Assembly (NCBI GenBank): GCA_002343455.1
Contig: DDSR01000383.1
Span: forward strand, 1-32,191
Reading direction: 5' to 3'
Length of the DNA: 32,191 nt
Source: Deltaproteobacteria bacterium UBA2385
Lineage (GTDB): Bacteria; Myxococcota_A; UBA796; UBA2385
The translations under genes and the position numbers were made by a program. Under the pieces are notes generated by a model that was given only the letters and a program-made list of their open reading frames with translations, ran no database searches and was not told where the DNA came from. Shown in pieces: positions 7,627-15,393 of the stretch (its first letter is position 1; each line of letters opens with the position of its first letter).

Positions 7627-8460
7627 TCACCGGATCGACGAGGGCAAGAGGAGACCCTCCTCCTCCATGTGCAGCAGCACCCGGGCGTGCAGCCCCTCCT
7701 CCCGCTCCTCGTCCAGATACAGCGCCAGCCGGCGCAGCACCGCCTCGGAGGGGTACGCCCGCAGCAGCGCCTCGATGCGCCGCAGGGCCAGCTCTCGGCG
7801 ACCCAGCTCGCGGCTCAGCTCCAGGTAGCGCTCCAGGCTCGCCTCGTCGTCGGGTTCGAGGAAGAGCAGCTCGTCCAGGTCCTCCCAGGCCCCGCGCCGA
7901 TCCCCGACCCGCAGCGAGACCTCGATCCGGTAGCGGAGCTGCTCGGCGTCGGTCGCCTGACCCGAGGCCCGCCAGGCCGCGACCCGCTCCCGGAGCAGGT
8001 CTTCGCCCCCCAGATCCTGGCGCGCCAGATCCTCAGCGATCGCCACCCGGTACAGCCAGGCGCGCCCGCTCTCGTCCACCTCGACCGCCCGGGCCAGGGC
8101 CTCGTCGGCGGCCAGGACCTCCCCCACCCGGGCCCGCTCGTAGGCCAGCCGCAGCCAGCCTCGCACCAGACCAGGATCCCGCCGCACGGCCTCCTCGTAC
8201 AGGGGCAGCGCCGCGGCGAAGTCCTCTCGCTCCCGCGCCAGCTCGGCCAGCATCATCACGGGCCAGGCGGCCTTGGGATCGAAGCGCTGGAGCTGCCGCA
8301 AGGAGGCCTCGGCCGCCGCGGGCTGGCCCTCCTCCCAGAGGAGGATCGCCTCCATCGCCAGGCGACGAGCTTCGGCGGGCGACCCCGAGTCGGCGACGGG
8401 GGACGGCGGGGTCGGCGCCACCACCCGCGCCGCGCAGGCCAGCAGCAGGGCGAGGATCAC
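7627..8460 (-). CDS. TPR-repeat predicted lipoprotein
   Basis: 277 residues. Starts with GTG at 8460 inside a GTGA overlap with the permease stop (8457-8459), followed by VILALLLAC, a short signal peptide with a lipobox. The remainder is helical TPR repeats. Examples are a unit around AEASLRQLQRFDPKAAWPVM, one around ALPLYEEAVRRDPGLVRGWL, and one around ALARAVEVDESGRAWLYRVA. It probably acts as an envelope scaffold for the transport proteins encoded upstream. A longer frame upstream of 8460 is the antisense-free shadow of the permease gene and was not used. Confidence 0.8.
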   Translation of the reverse strand: MILALLLACAARVVAPTPPSPVADSGSPAEARRLAMEAILLWEEGQPAAAEASLRQLQRFDPKAAWPVMMLAELAREREDFAAALPLYEEAVRRDPGLVRGWLRLAYERARVGEVLAADEALARAVEVDESGRAWLYRVAIAEDLARQDLGGEDLLRERVAAWRASGQATDAEQLRYRIEVSLRVGDRRGAWEDLDELLFLEPDDEASLERYLELSRELGRRELALRRIEALLRAYPSEAVLRRLALYLDEEREEGLHARVLLHMEEEGLLLPSSIR

Positions 8461-10163
8461 GAGTTGGGCAGCTCGCGGGCCCAGAGCTGGTCCGCGCCGG
8501 TGCGAATCGAGGCGACCAGGATGCCCACGCAGAGCAGGCCGACCAGCAGCAGGCAGCCGCCGCTGGCCAGCAGCTCCCAGGGCCGTAGCGCGCTCTCGCG
8601 GAACCAGGAGCGCAGCACCAGCCAGACCGGCACGACCTCGATGGCCAGGACCAGGCCCACCAGGGTCAGGGCCACCACCATGAACATCACGCCGGCGGGC
8701 CCCTGGGCGGCGCGGGCGACGTTGTCGACCTTGAAGTCCGCCAGGGCCGCGCCCATGCCCACCGCCAGCCCGCTGATTCCCAGCCCCAGGCAGAGCGCCG
8801 TCCACATCGAGACGCCGATCAGGAAGGGGCCGGCGCCCAGGATCAGGGTCGAGGTGATGGCCAGGATCTGCCCGACCAGCAGGACCACCGGCAGCAGCGG
8901 CCAGAGCTTGGCCCAGAGGTAGGCCCGGGGCTCGATGGGTGCCGTGCGCACGAACCAGAAGCCGCGGCCCTCGGCGCTGACCGCCGTGAACTGGAAGCGC
9001 CCGGCGACGGCGGCCATCACGAAGCCGATCAGGCCCAGCACCATGAAGGCCAGCCCGTTGCGGGAGAGGCCGACGTAGGGCCCGCGGAAGACGTCCAGCG
9101 GCAGGGCGGCGATGCTGGCCAGGGTGATCAGCACGATCGAGCCGACCAGCAGCATCTGGGTCCACTGGCTGGGGTCGCGCAGGAAGGTCTTGAGGTCCTT
9201 GACCACCAGGGCGCGGAGCTGGGGCGGGAGAGGCCGGGTGTAGAGGGCCAGGAAGCGGTCGAGCAGGCCGGAGCGGGCCAGCCGCGCGGTGCGGGCCTCT
9301 TGCGAGCGGGCCCGGCCGCTGTCGTAGAGGGCGTTGGTGATCCAGCGGGCGACGCCCGAGGTGGCGATGGCGGCGCTGACCAGCAGGCCCAGCTCCATCC
9401 AGGGCAGGGGCCGCCCGCCCAGCGAGGCGACCAGCACATCGCTGGCCCAGCGGGGCGGCAGCAGGATTGGCACCGGGGTCTGCATCGAGGCGACGTAGGC
9501 GGCCACGGACTCGAAGGAGTCGGCGTCGACCAGGCGCTCGGGCCGCAGCAGGCGCAGCACGACCAGCACGAAGCCCAGGGCCAGCACCCCGCCCAGGGCG
9601 AGGCCCTCGCGGATGCGGCGGGCGGGGAAGACGTTGACCAGGATGCTGGCGACGGCGATGCCCAGGCTGGCGGCGATCAGCGCCAGGGCCGGGGCCACGA
9701 CCAGCAGCAGCGCGTAGAAGCCAGGCCCGGCGCCGTAGGCCCGGCCGTAGGCCACGAAGACCGGCAGCCCGAAGACCAGCATCATCCAGCTGCTCTGGAT
9801 CAGCGTGTCGAGCTGCCGGGCCAGGTGGAAGCTCTCCCGCCGGACCGGCAGCGAGAGCAGCAGCTCCAGATCGTCGGAGAGGTAGAAGGTCGAGAGCGCG
9901 GTGATCACGTTGGAGAAGCAGAGCAGCGAGAACAGTCCCAGCAGCAGGATCTCCATCAGCTTGCGCGAGAGCAGCGGCCCGAAGATCTCCACCTGGTAGA
10001 AGGAGCCGATCACCCAGGCGAAGAGCACGAAGATGCCCGCCCAGAAGGCCAGGAAGAGGGCGCCGAAGGCCGCGTAGAGCAGCTTGTGCCCCGGCGCGGC
10101 CCGCAGGACGAGGTTGACCGAACCCCTCCAGCGCGGCTCCAGCAGGGCCACGACCTCGTGCAC
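8457..10163 (-). CDS. Large integral membrane protein, ABC-exporter permease type (PF16949-like)
   Basis: 568 residues with about 11-12 hydrophobic segments in two halves. Features matching the 'putative ABC exporter' permease family are the stretch DDLELLLSLPVRRESF after the first helices, the long central hydrophilic part, and a second half beginning ALVVKDLKTFLRDPSQW. No nucleotide-binding domain is present in this protein or nearby, so an ATPase must come from elsewhere if it is an ABC transporter. Start: GTG at 10163, preceded by an AGGGGGG site, 12 bases after the MCE gene's stop. The stop overlaps the TPR lipoprotein start. Cargo unknown; lipids are plausible from the neighbour. Confidence 0.8.
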   Translation of the reverse strand: MHEVVALLEPRWRGSVNLVLRAAPGHKLLYAAFGALFLAFWAGIFVLFAWVIGSFYQVEIFGPLLSRKLMEILLLGLFSLLCFSNVITALSTFYLSDDLELLLSLPVRRESFHLARQLDTLIQSSWMMLVFGLPVFVAYGRAYGAGPGFYALLLVVAPALALIAASLGIAVASILVNVFPARRIREGLALGGVLALGFVLVVLRLLRPERLVDADSFESVAAYVASMQTPVPILLPPRWASDVLVASLGGRPLPWMELGLLVSAAIATSGVARWITNALYDSGRARSQEARTARLARSGLLDRFLALYTRPLPPQLRALVVKDLKTFLRDPSQWTQMLLVGSIVLITLASIAALPLDVFRGPYVGLSRNGLAFMVLGLIGFVMAAVAGRFQFTAVSAEGRGFWFVRTAPIEPRAYLWAKLWPLLPVVLLVGQILAITSTLILGAGPFLIGVSMWTALCLGLGISGLAVGMGAALADFKVDNVARAAQGPAGVMFMVVALTLVGLVLAIEVVPVWLVLRSWFRESALRPWELLASGGCLLLVGLLCVGILVASIRTGADQLWARELPNS

Positions 10164-10174
10164 TGGGGCCCCCC

Positions 10175-11251
10175 CTACTCGGGCGGGGTCCAGGGGGTCG
10201 CGTTGCGGCTCTCCCCCTGGCGGACGGTCTGGCGGATGTAGGCCCGCAGCAGCTTGTTGCGCTGGGCCCCGCCGACCAGGGAGCGCAGGTCCTCGTACAG
10301 GGCCGGGTCGTTGGCCAGCATGCCGATGGTGCCCTCGCCCCGCTCGATCGACTGCGCGGTGCTGGCCAGGGCCTGGGCGGTCAGGGCCAGGTCGTCGACC
10401 ATCCGGGCCTTCTCGGGGTCGTAGATCAGCGCGTGCAGCACGCTGTCCTCGTTCTTGATGTCCTGGGTGAGCTGTCCCATCGCGCTGGCCAGCTCTCGCA
10501 GCTGGTTGGTCAGCTCCTCGCCGCCCTCGCCGTAGATGATCTCGTGGGCCATGCCGTCGCCGTAGCGGATCTCGTGCGTCATGGCGGCGAGGTCCCCGCT
10601 GGCCGACTCGAAGTTGGCCAGGATGTTGTCCACCCGCTTCACGGTGCGCTCGTCGTAGACCAGGGTGTAGGCCAGACCGGGGCCCGTCTTGGCCTGCCGC
10701 ACGATCTCCTCGATGTGCGCGAAGCTCTCGGACAGGCTGGCCTGCGCGGCCTCCTGGTCGCTGCCCAGCATCAGGTCCATCTTGTGGGAGATCGAGCTGG
10801 TGCTGCTGAGGATCTCCTGCACCTTCTTGGTGTACTCCAGGATGTCCAGCGGCGCCTGGGTGGTCATCCAGGCCCCGTCCTCGAGCACGGGCTGGTCGGG
10901 GCTGCCCATGGTCAGGGCCACGTACTTGTCGCCCAGCACGCCGACCGTGTCGATGCGCGCCTCGGAGTCGGCGCGGATGCGCTCCTTGAAGCTGGCCATG
11001 ATGCGCATCTCGACCATGATCTGCCGCACGCCCAGGTCCTGGCTGACCTGCACCTTGCTGACCTCGCCGATGTCGATGCCGGCCAGGCGCACCACGGCGC
11101 CCTCTTTCAGGCCGCCGACGTCGGCCCAGGCGCCGTTGAGCTTGTAGCGGGACTCCAGCATGCTGGTGGAGCCGCCCAGGATGAAGATCGTGCCGGCCAG
11201 CAGGACCAGCAGGATGGTGACGAAGAGGCCGACCTTGACTTCGCGGGTCAT
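10175..11251 (-). CDS. MCE-family (MlaD-type) lipid transport protein
   Basis: 358 residues. A short basic start (MTREVKVG) precedes one transmembrane helix (about residues 8-28). The MCE/MlaD domain follows (about 36-115): GAWADVGGLKEGAVVRLAGIDIG is the usual core, then KERIRADSEARIDTVGVLGDKY. A long helical, coiled-coil-like tail (about 150-330) follows, ending in a polar tail. MCE proteins form periplasmic hexamers that carry phospholipids between membranes. MlaE permease and MlaF ATPase genes are not next to it; instead an exporter-type permease follows 11 bases downstream. First gene of its set, divergent from the TPR gene at 11310. Confidence 0.9.
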   Translation of the reverse strand: MTREVKVGLFVTILLVLLAGTIFILGGSTSMLESRYKLNGAWADVGGLKEGAVVRLAGIDIGEVSKVQVSQDLGVRQIMVEMRIMASFKERIRADSEARIDTVGVLGDKYVALTMGSPDQPVLEDGAWMTTQAPLDILEYTKKVQEILSSTSSISHKMDLMLGSDQEAAQASLSESFAHIEEIVRQAKTGPGLAYTLVYDERTVKRVDNILANFESASGDLAAMTHEIRYGDGMAHEIIYGEGGEELTNQLRELASAMGQLTQDIKNEDSVLHALIYDPEKARMVDDLALTAQALASTAQSIERGEGTIGMLANDPALYEDLRSLVGGAQRNKLLRAYIRQTVRQGESRNATPWTPPE

Positions 11252-11277
11252 CGGGGTCCAGGAAGTGGTGGGGAGCG

Positions 11278-11283
11278 AGGAGG
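11278..11283 (+). promoter_or_regulatory. Upstream AGGAGG ribosome-binding site (alternative start)
   Basis: A perfect AGGAGG lies five bases before an in-frame GTG at 11289. A second AGGAGG (11299-11304) lies five bases before ATG at 11310. The two possible starts are 21 bases apart in one frame. Confidence 0.5.
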
Positions 11284-11309
11284 ATAACGTGAGGACTCAG
11301 GAGGCGGGG

Positions 11310-12053
11310 ATGCGGGAGCTGGAGCAGGCCGCGAAGGCGATGGAGGAGGGCGACTACCCGGGGGCCCGCCGCTTGATCGGCGCGCTGCTGGCGGAGTCCC
11401 CCGAGCCGGTGCGCGCGCTGGCCCTGGGCCTGGGCGCCCGGCACGCCATGGACTGCGGCGAGGACGAGGCCGCCCGCCCGCTGCTCGCCGAGCACGAGCT
11501 GCTCGTGGCCCAGGTCTTCGGCCCCCTCTCCACACAGGCGGGCGAGGCCTGGGCGCTACGGGCCCGCTTCCACCGGCTGGAGGGTCGGCCCGAGCGCGCC
11601 GTGGAGGCCTCGGGCCGGGCCCTGCGCCTGCTGGAGGGCGAGGCGCGAGCGGCCTGCCGGCTGGGCCTCGCCGAGGCGCTGCTGGAGCTGGGCCAGGCCG
11701 AGGAGGCCGCCCCCGTGCTGGTCGAGGCCCGGCGCGAGGCCAGCCCCGCCCAGCTCGCCCAGGCCGAGCCGCTGCAGGCCCGCGCCGCCCTGGCGATGGG
11801 GCTGCCCCGGCTGGCCATCGGGCACGCCCACGCCGCCATCGAGCGCAGCCACGCCCTGCACGGCCCCGACTCGCCCGCCTTCGCCGACGCCATGCTGCTG
11901 CTGGCCGCCGCCTACCAGGCCGAGGGCGACCTGGAGAGCGCCCTGGCCGCCGCCGACCGCGCCGTCGCCGTGCTGGGTCGGGCCCTGGGCCCCGAGCACC
12001 CCGAGGTCGGACTGGCAGCCGCCTGGATGCTGAGCCTTCAAGAAGGCGTCTGA
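11310..12053 (+). CDS. TPR-type helical repeat protein, cytoplasmic
   Basis: 247 residues from ATG 11310, which has AGGAGG five bases upstream. A GTG at 11289 with an equally good site would add seven residues. No signal peptide. The sequence is almost all Ala/Leu/Glu-rich helices in pairs, with TPR-like units such as AEASGRALRLLEGEARAA and DLESALAAADRAVAVLGRALGPEHPEV. The last resembles the tetratricopeptide form found in kinesin-light-chain-like repeats (A..LGPEHP.V). It probably mediates protein contacts; the partner is unknown. Its 3' end overlaps the convergent SDR gene by 16 bases. Confidence 0.8.
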   Translation: MRELEQAAKAMEEGDYPGARRLIGALLAESPEPVRALALGLGARHAMDCGEDEAARPLLAEHELLVAQVFGPLSTQAGEAWALRARFHRLEGRPERAVEASGRALRLLEGEARAACRLGLAEALLELGQAEEAAPVLVEARREASPAQLAQAEPLQARAALAMGLPRLAIGHAHAAIERSHALHGPDSPAFADAMLLLAAAYQAEGDLESALAAADRAVAVLGRALGPEHPEVGLAAAWMLSLQEGV

Positions 12054-12886
12054 GCCTTCTTCGCCAGCCGCTTCTCGGCCCCGCGCAGCTCGCCGTCGGC
12101 CAGGATCAGCGTCAGCTCGGGGAAGTGGTGGGCCATGAAGAACTGCAGCCAGGAGTCCCAGGTCGCGTAGCCGTAGAAGCGGCCGCCGGGCAGCCACTTC
12201 AGGAAGGCGGCGACGACCTTCTCGGGGGTGTGGGTCGCGTTGAGCGCGCTGCCCATCTCCATCTCCAGGCAGAGCGGCGGCTTGTCCTCGTTCTCTCGCT
12301 TGAGGCCGGGCGTGTCCGTCGTCGGGGGCAGGAAGAGCTTGACCGTGACCCCGTGCAGCATCATCTCCTGGCGCAGGGCCTGGGCGAAGCCAGTGATGGC
12401 AAACTTGCTGGCCGAGTAGGCGCCGTAGCCGTAGACCGAGAGCACCGCGAGCCCCGAGCTGACCAGCACGATCCGCCCGTGCCCCTGGGCCTGGAAGTGC
12501 GGCTGGAAGGCCCGCACGGTGTTGACGTGGCCGAAGTAGTTGACGTCCATCAGGCGGCGGAAGGAGTCGTCGGGCAGCTCGGCGACCGTGCCGGCCTGGG
12601 CGTAGCCGCTGTTGCAGACCAGCACGTCCAGCCCGCCCAGCAGCTCCAGGGCCTGCTGCGCCGCCTGCCGCATCGCCGCCGGGTCGCTGACGTCGGCGGC
12701 CACAGCCCCGTGGCGACCGGTGGGATTGGCGGCCTTCAGCGCGGCGAGCGTGTCGTCCAGCGCAGCCTGCCCGCGGGCGCAGACGACCACGCTGGCGCCA
12801 TCGCGCGCCATGGCCAGCGCCAGGGCGCGGCCGATGCCGGCGGAGCCGCCGGTGATGAAGACCTTGGAGTGCGTGAGGGTGGGCAT
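12038..12886 (-). CDS. SDR oxidoreductase resembling 3-ketodihydrosphingosine reductase
   Basis: 282 residues, the usual length for classical SDRs. The NAD(P)-binding motif TGGSAGIG is at 12-19, the NSG motif near 92-94, and the catalytic Ser (143/144), Tyr157 and Lys161 sit in VSSG and YSASK. After the catalytic site, PPTTDTPGLKRENEDKP (about 187-203) closely follows the PPxTDTPGxxxEN..KP signature of eukaryotic-type 3-dehydrosphinganine reductases (KDSR/TSC10), which reduce 3-ketosphinganine in ceramide synthesis. No serine palmitoyltransferase gene is in the window, so the sphingolipid role is inferred. Arg20 after the GIG turn fits NADPH use. It starts 9 bases after the M19 fusion gene and is probably the last gene of that operon. 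Confidence 0.8.
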   Translation of the reverse strand: MPTLTHSKVFITGGSAGIGRALALAMARDGASVVVCARGQAALDDTLAALKAANPTGRHGAVAADVSDPAAMRQAAQQALELLGGLDVLVCNSGYAQAGTVAELPDDSFRRLMDVNYFGHVNTVRAFQPHFQAQGHGRIVLVSSGLAVLSVYGYGAYSASKFAITGFAQALRQEMMLHGVTVKLFLPPTTDTPGLKRENEDKPPLCLEMEMGSALNATHTPEKVVAAFLKWLPGGRFYGYATWDSWLQFFMAHHFPELTLILADGELRGAEKRLAKKAQTPS

Positions 12887-12895
12887 CGGCGGGGG

Positions 12896-15007
12896 CTAAC
12901 TCCCGCGAGCCTGCTCCCACAACCGCAAGAAGCGCTCCGCCGAGCGCAGCATCGGCTCCAGCTCGACCCCGCCCTCCTCCAGCCGCTGCCAGTGCTGGGG
13001 CAGCAGGCCGGGGTGGGCGAGACCGACGGTGTCGATGGCCAGCGGGTGTTCCGGCAGCTCGCCCAGGGGCCGGCAGCGGCCGGGGCCGTAGACCGGCCGC
13101 GAGTGCGAGGTCCAGCCGTTCCAGTCCGAGGACCAGCCCACGGCCAGCGAGGTCGGGTCGTGCCCGCGAAGCTCCTCGGACTGGGCGAGCACCTGCTGCA
13201 CGGCCTCGTACTGCAGCCCGAAGCTGTGCAGCGTACCTGAACAGTGACCCGCCTCCGGCTCGTCGGGCGCCAGGGCGAGGCCGGTCAGGGCGAGGTTGAA
13301 GACCCCTCCCAGCCGGTAGATCTCCACCACCTGCGCGGGCGAGAAGGAGCGCTCCCCGGCGGTCAGGGTCGAGAGCATCCCGTGGGTGACCACCGGCGGC
13401 ATGCCCCTCTCCGCCATCAGGCTCAGGCTCTCGCCCACGGACTGCTGCGACATATGGGTCAGATCGACCAGGATCCCGGCCTCGCCCAGCTCGACCAGGG
13501 CCTGTCGGCCTCGCTCCGTGAGCCCTCGCTCCTGGCCCCGACGCAGCTTCTTCGCGCCGGCGGGGTTGATCAGCCGCCCGAGCAATCCTCCGTTCAGGGC
13601 GGCGCCGCCGAGCTCGTCGTCCAGCAGGTGGATCAGCGTCACCAGCGCCACCCCCTGCGAGGCCCAGAAGGCGGCGTCCTCCGGCTGCGTCAGGATCCGC
13701 CGCCCGCCCTCGATGCTGTGGACGATGACCATCTTGTCGGTGGTCGTGAGCAGCGCGCGGGCCTCTTCCGGGCTGCGGGCGAGGGCGAAGCGCTCGGGGT
13801 TGTCGGCGACGAAGTCCTCGACGTAGGCGAGCTGCCGCAGGATCAGCCGCCGGGCCTGCGCGGGGTTGCGGGCCCGCTCGGCGGCCATCGCCGCCGCCAG
13901 GAAGAGGCGCACCCCCGACTGCTCCATGTACGGCGTGAAGACCGTCTGACGAAATTGGTGTTGCCAGGTGGGCTCCGGCTGCCTGTCGGTCAGCCCCCGA
14001 GCGAAGAAGGGCCAGGCCTGGTGCATCGCCGGGTGGGCCTGCCAGTCGATCTGGGCGTGCACCTCCTGCGCCCGGGCCGGCAGGGCCAGGAGCAGCAGCA
14101 GCGGCAGCCAGCCCCGCACGAGGAAGCCCAGGCCGGGGATCACCCAGCTGTCTCCCTTCCAGGCCTTCCAGGCCGCCACCGTGCCGATGAACAGACGGAC
14201 CATCGCCAGGGGGACCACGACGAACAGCACCCCCGCGCCCCCGATCGCGGGGCCGACATCCTGGGGGAGCAGGGCCACCAGGGGGATCAGGGGCAGGAAA
14301 CAGAGCAGCAGCAGCCCACCGCTGAGGAGGTAGTACAGCAGGCTCTGTTTCGCCGCGAAGCGCACCGCGGGCTCGCGCGCGGTGAACAGCGCGGCGATCG
14401 AGAAGATCAGCCAGATACCCTGGAAGGGCATGTAGCAGAAGGCCGCCGCCCCCTTGGGAGACATGCCCAGGACGCGGACGTCGACCTGCAAGGGCACGCC
14501 CAGGGCCTGGGCCAGCCAGCCGCCCAGCGCCTCGTGGCTGTCGCTGCGAGAGGGTGGCAGGCGGCCGAGGATCAGCACCTCGCCCGTCTCGGTGCGAGCG
14601 AGCAGGCCAAGCCACTTCATCATCGGGCTGGGCTGCCCCAGCCGCAGGGAGCGCACCTCGCCGACCGGCAGGGTCCGGCCGTTGGCGAGGCGGAAGACCC
14701 CGTCCTGGAGGCGGACCTCGGTCTTTCGCGAGCTGCGCCCGGCCAGGGCCATCATCAGCAGTCCGATGGGGGTGGTCAGGGCGGTCAAGGCGCAGGCCAG
14801 GCCGCCGCCGACCGCCAGCAGGGGCCCGCCTTCCGAGGCGAGGGCCAGGAGCAGGCCGATCAGGAACCACAAGACCGGCAGCAGGATCAGCACCAGCAGC
14901 GCCTGCACCCGGAAGTCGCGGGCGGGCACGGCGAGGCGGGCGCCCTGCTCGTCGAGCTGGATGTAGCCGGAGAGACCGGGAGTAGAGGGCAGCGGGGGCA
15001 GCGTCAT
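12896..15007 (-). CDS. Membrane-domain / M19 dipeptidase fusion protein
   Basis: 703 residues. Residues 35-90 hold two hydrophobic segments and about 95-180 a soluble PH-like stretch. About 185-295 is a DUF4870-like membrane domain (VRFAAKQSLLYYLL). Residues 299-314 read like a normal cleavable signal peptide (LPLLLLLALPARAQE), but internally. From 315 on it is a peptidase M19 (renal dipeptidase) domain: HSIEGG at 430-435, LIHLLDDELGG, LVDLTHMS at 513-520, VTHGMLS at 540-546 and VGWSSDWNG at 623-631. M19 enzymes are zinc dipeptidases. The N-terminal metal motif reads DWQAHP where relatives have D.H.HP, so one His may be replaced by Gln. An in-frame GTG at 14116 could start the peptidase alone. 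ATG at 15007 overlaps the rlpA stop (ATGA). Confidence 0.8.
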   Translation of the reverse strand: MTLPPLPSTPGLSGYIQLDEQGARLAVPARDFRVQALLVLILLPVLWFLIGLLLALASEGGPLLAVGGGLACALTALTTPIGLLMMALAGRSSRKTEVRLQDGVFRLANGRTLPVGEVRSLRLGQPSPMMKWLGLLARTETGEVLILGRLPPSRSDSHEALGGWLAQALGVPLQVDVRVLGMSPKGAAAFCYMPFQGIWLIFSIAALFTAREPAVRFAAKQSLLYYLLSGGLLLLCFLPLIPLVALLPQDVGPAIGGAGVLFVVVPLAMVRLFIGTVAAWKAWKGDSWVIPGLGFLVRGWLPLLLLLALPARAQEVHAQIDWQAHPAMHQAWPFFARGLTDRQPEPTWQHQFRQTVFTPYMEQSGVRLFLAAAMAAERARNPAQARRLILRQLAYVEDFVADNPERFALARSPEEARALLTTTDKMVIVHSIEGGRRILTQPEDAAFWASQGVALVTLIHLLDDELGGAALNGGLLGRLINPAGAKKLRRGQERGLTERGRQALVELGEAGILVDLTHMSQQSVGESLSLMAERGMPPVVTHGMLSTLTAGERSFSPAQVVEIYRLGGVFNLALTGLALAPDEPEAGHCSGTLHSFGLQYEAVQQVLAQSEELRGHDPTSLAVGWSSDWNGWTSHSRPVYGPGRCRPLGELPEHPLAIDTVGLAHPGLLPQHWQRLEEGGVELEPMLRSAERFLRLWEQARGS

Positions 15008-15366
15008 GGGGGGTCACACTTCCCGAAGCGGTCCCGGCAGCCCACCAGCCGGAGCTCGACCGTGCTCAGCCCCCGCTCGACCATGTCCAGTCGCCGGGCG
15101 GCGCGCTGTGCGAGGTCGATGATCCGCCCGCCGGTGAAGGGCCCCCGATCGTTGATCACCACCCGCACGCTCTTGCCGGTGTCGACCCGGGTCACCTTGA
15201 CCACCGTGCCGAAGGGCAGCGAGGGGTGGGTGGCCGTGCGGCGCCCGGGGCGGAAGGTCTGCCCGCTGGCGGTGGGCTTGCCGGCGAAGCCCGGGCCGTA
15301 CCAGCTCGCCACGCCGGTCTGGTGGACCGGGCGGGCACAGGCGATCAGGGTGAGGAAGAGGAGCAT
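15004..15366 (-). CDS. rlpA: RlpA-like lipoprotein (double-psi beta-barrel)
   Basis: 120 residues. MLLFLTLIAC is a very short signal peptide with lipobox LIAC. The RlpA/expansin-like fold is clear: GVASWYGPGFAGKPTASGQTF near the start, then LPFGTVVKVT, VRVVINDRGPF with the catalytic-type Asp, and GRIIDLAQRAA. RlpA proteins are septal or pole-located lytic transglycosylases acting on denuded peptidoglycan. This one has no SPOR domain, so it must be placed by other means. It is translationally coupled to the M19 fusion gene (ATGA at 15004-15007) and starts 27 bases after the unknown gene's stop. The N-terminus before the lipobox Cys is only nine residues, short but usual for lipoproteins of this window. 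Confidence 0.9.
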   Translation of the reverse strand: MLLFLTLIACARPVHQTGVASWYGPGFAGKPTASGQTFRPGRRTATHPSLPFGTVVKVTRVDTGKSVRVVINDRGPFTGGRIIDLAQRAARRLDMVERGLSTVELRLVGCRDRFGKCDPP

Positions 15367-15393
15367 TCCGGGAGGGTATCGCGGAGCGGAGGA

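Noticed and set aside
10164..11495. 5' extension of the permease frame across the MCE gene
   Set aside because: Low-complexity Arg/Gly/His translation; the MCE protein in the other frame is a clear family member, and a GTG with AGGGGGG at 10163 gives the right permease start.
14114..14116. Frameshift separating two genes in the M19 fusion
   Set aside because: The frame runs through without stop or shift; an internal GTG start is possible but a sequencing error is not needed to explain it.
11556..15017. Very long minus-strand frame (1153 codons)
   Set aside because: It is an antisense or alternative-frame shadow in GC-rich DNA, full of Arg/Pro/Gly, overlapping the M19 fusion, SDR and TPR genes that have clear families.
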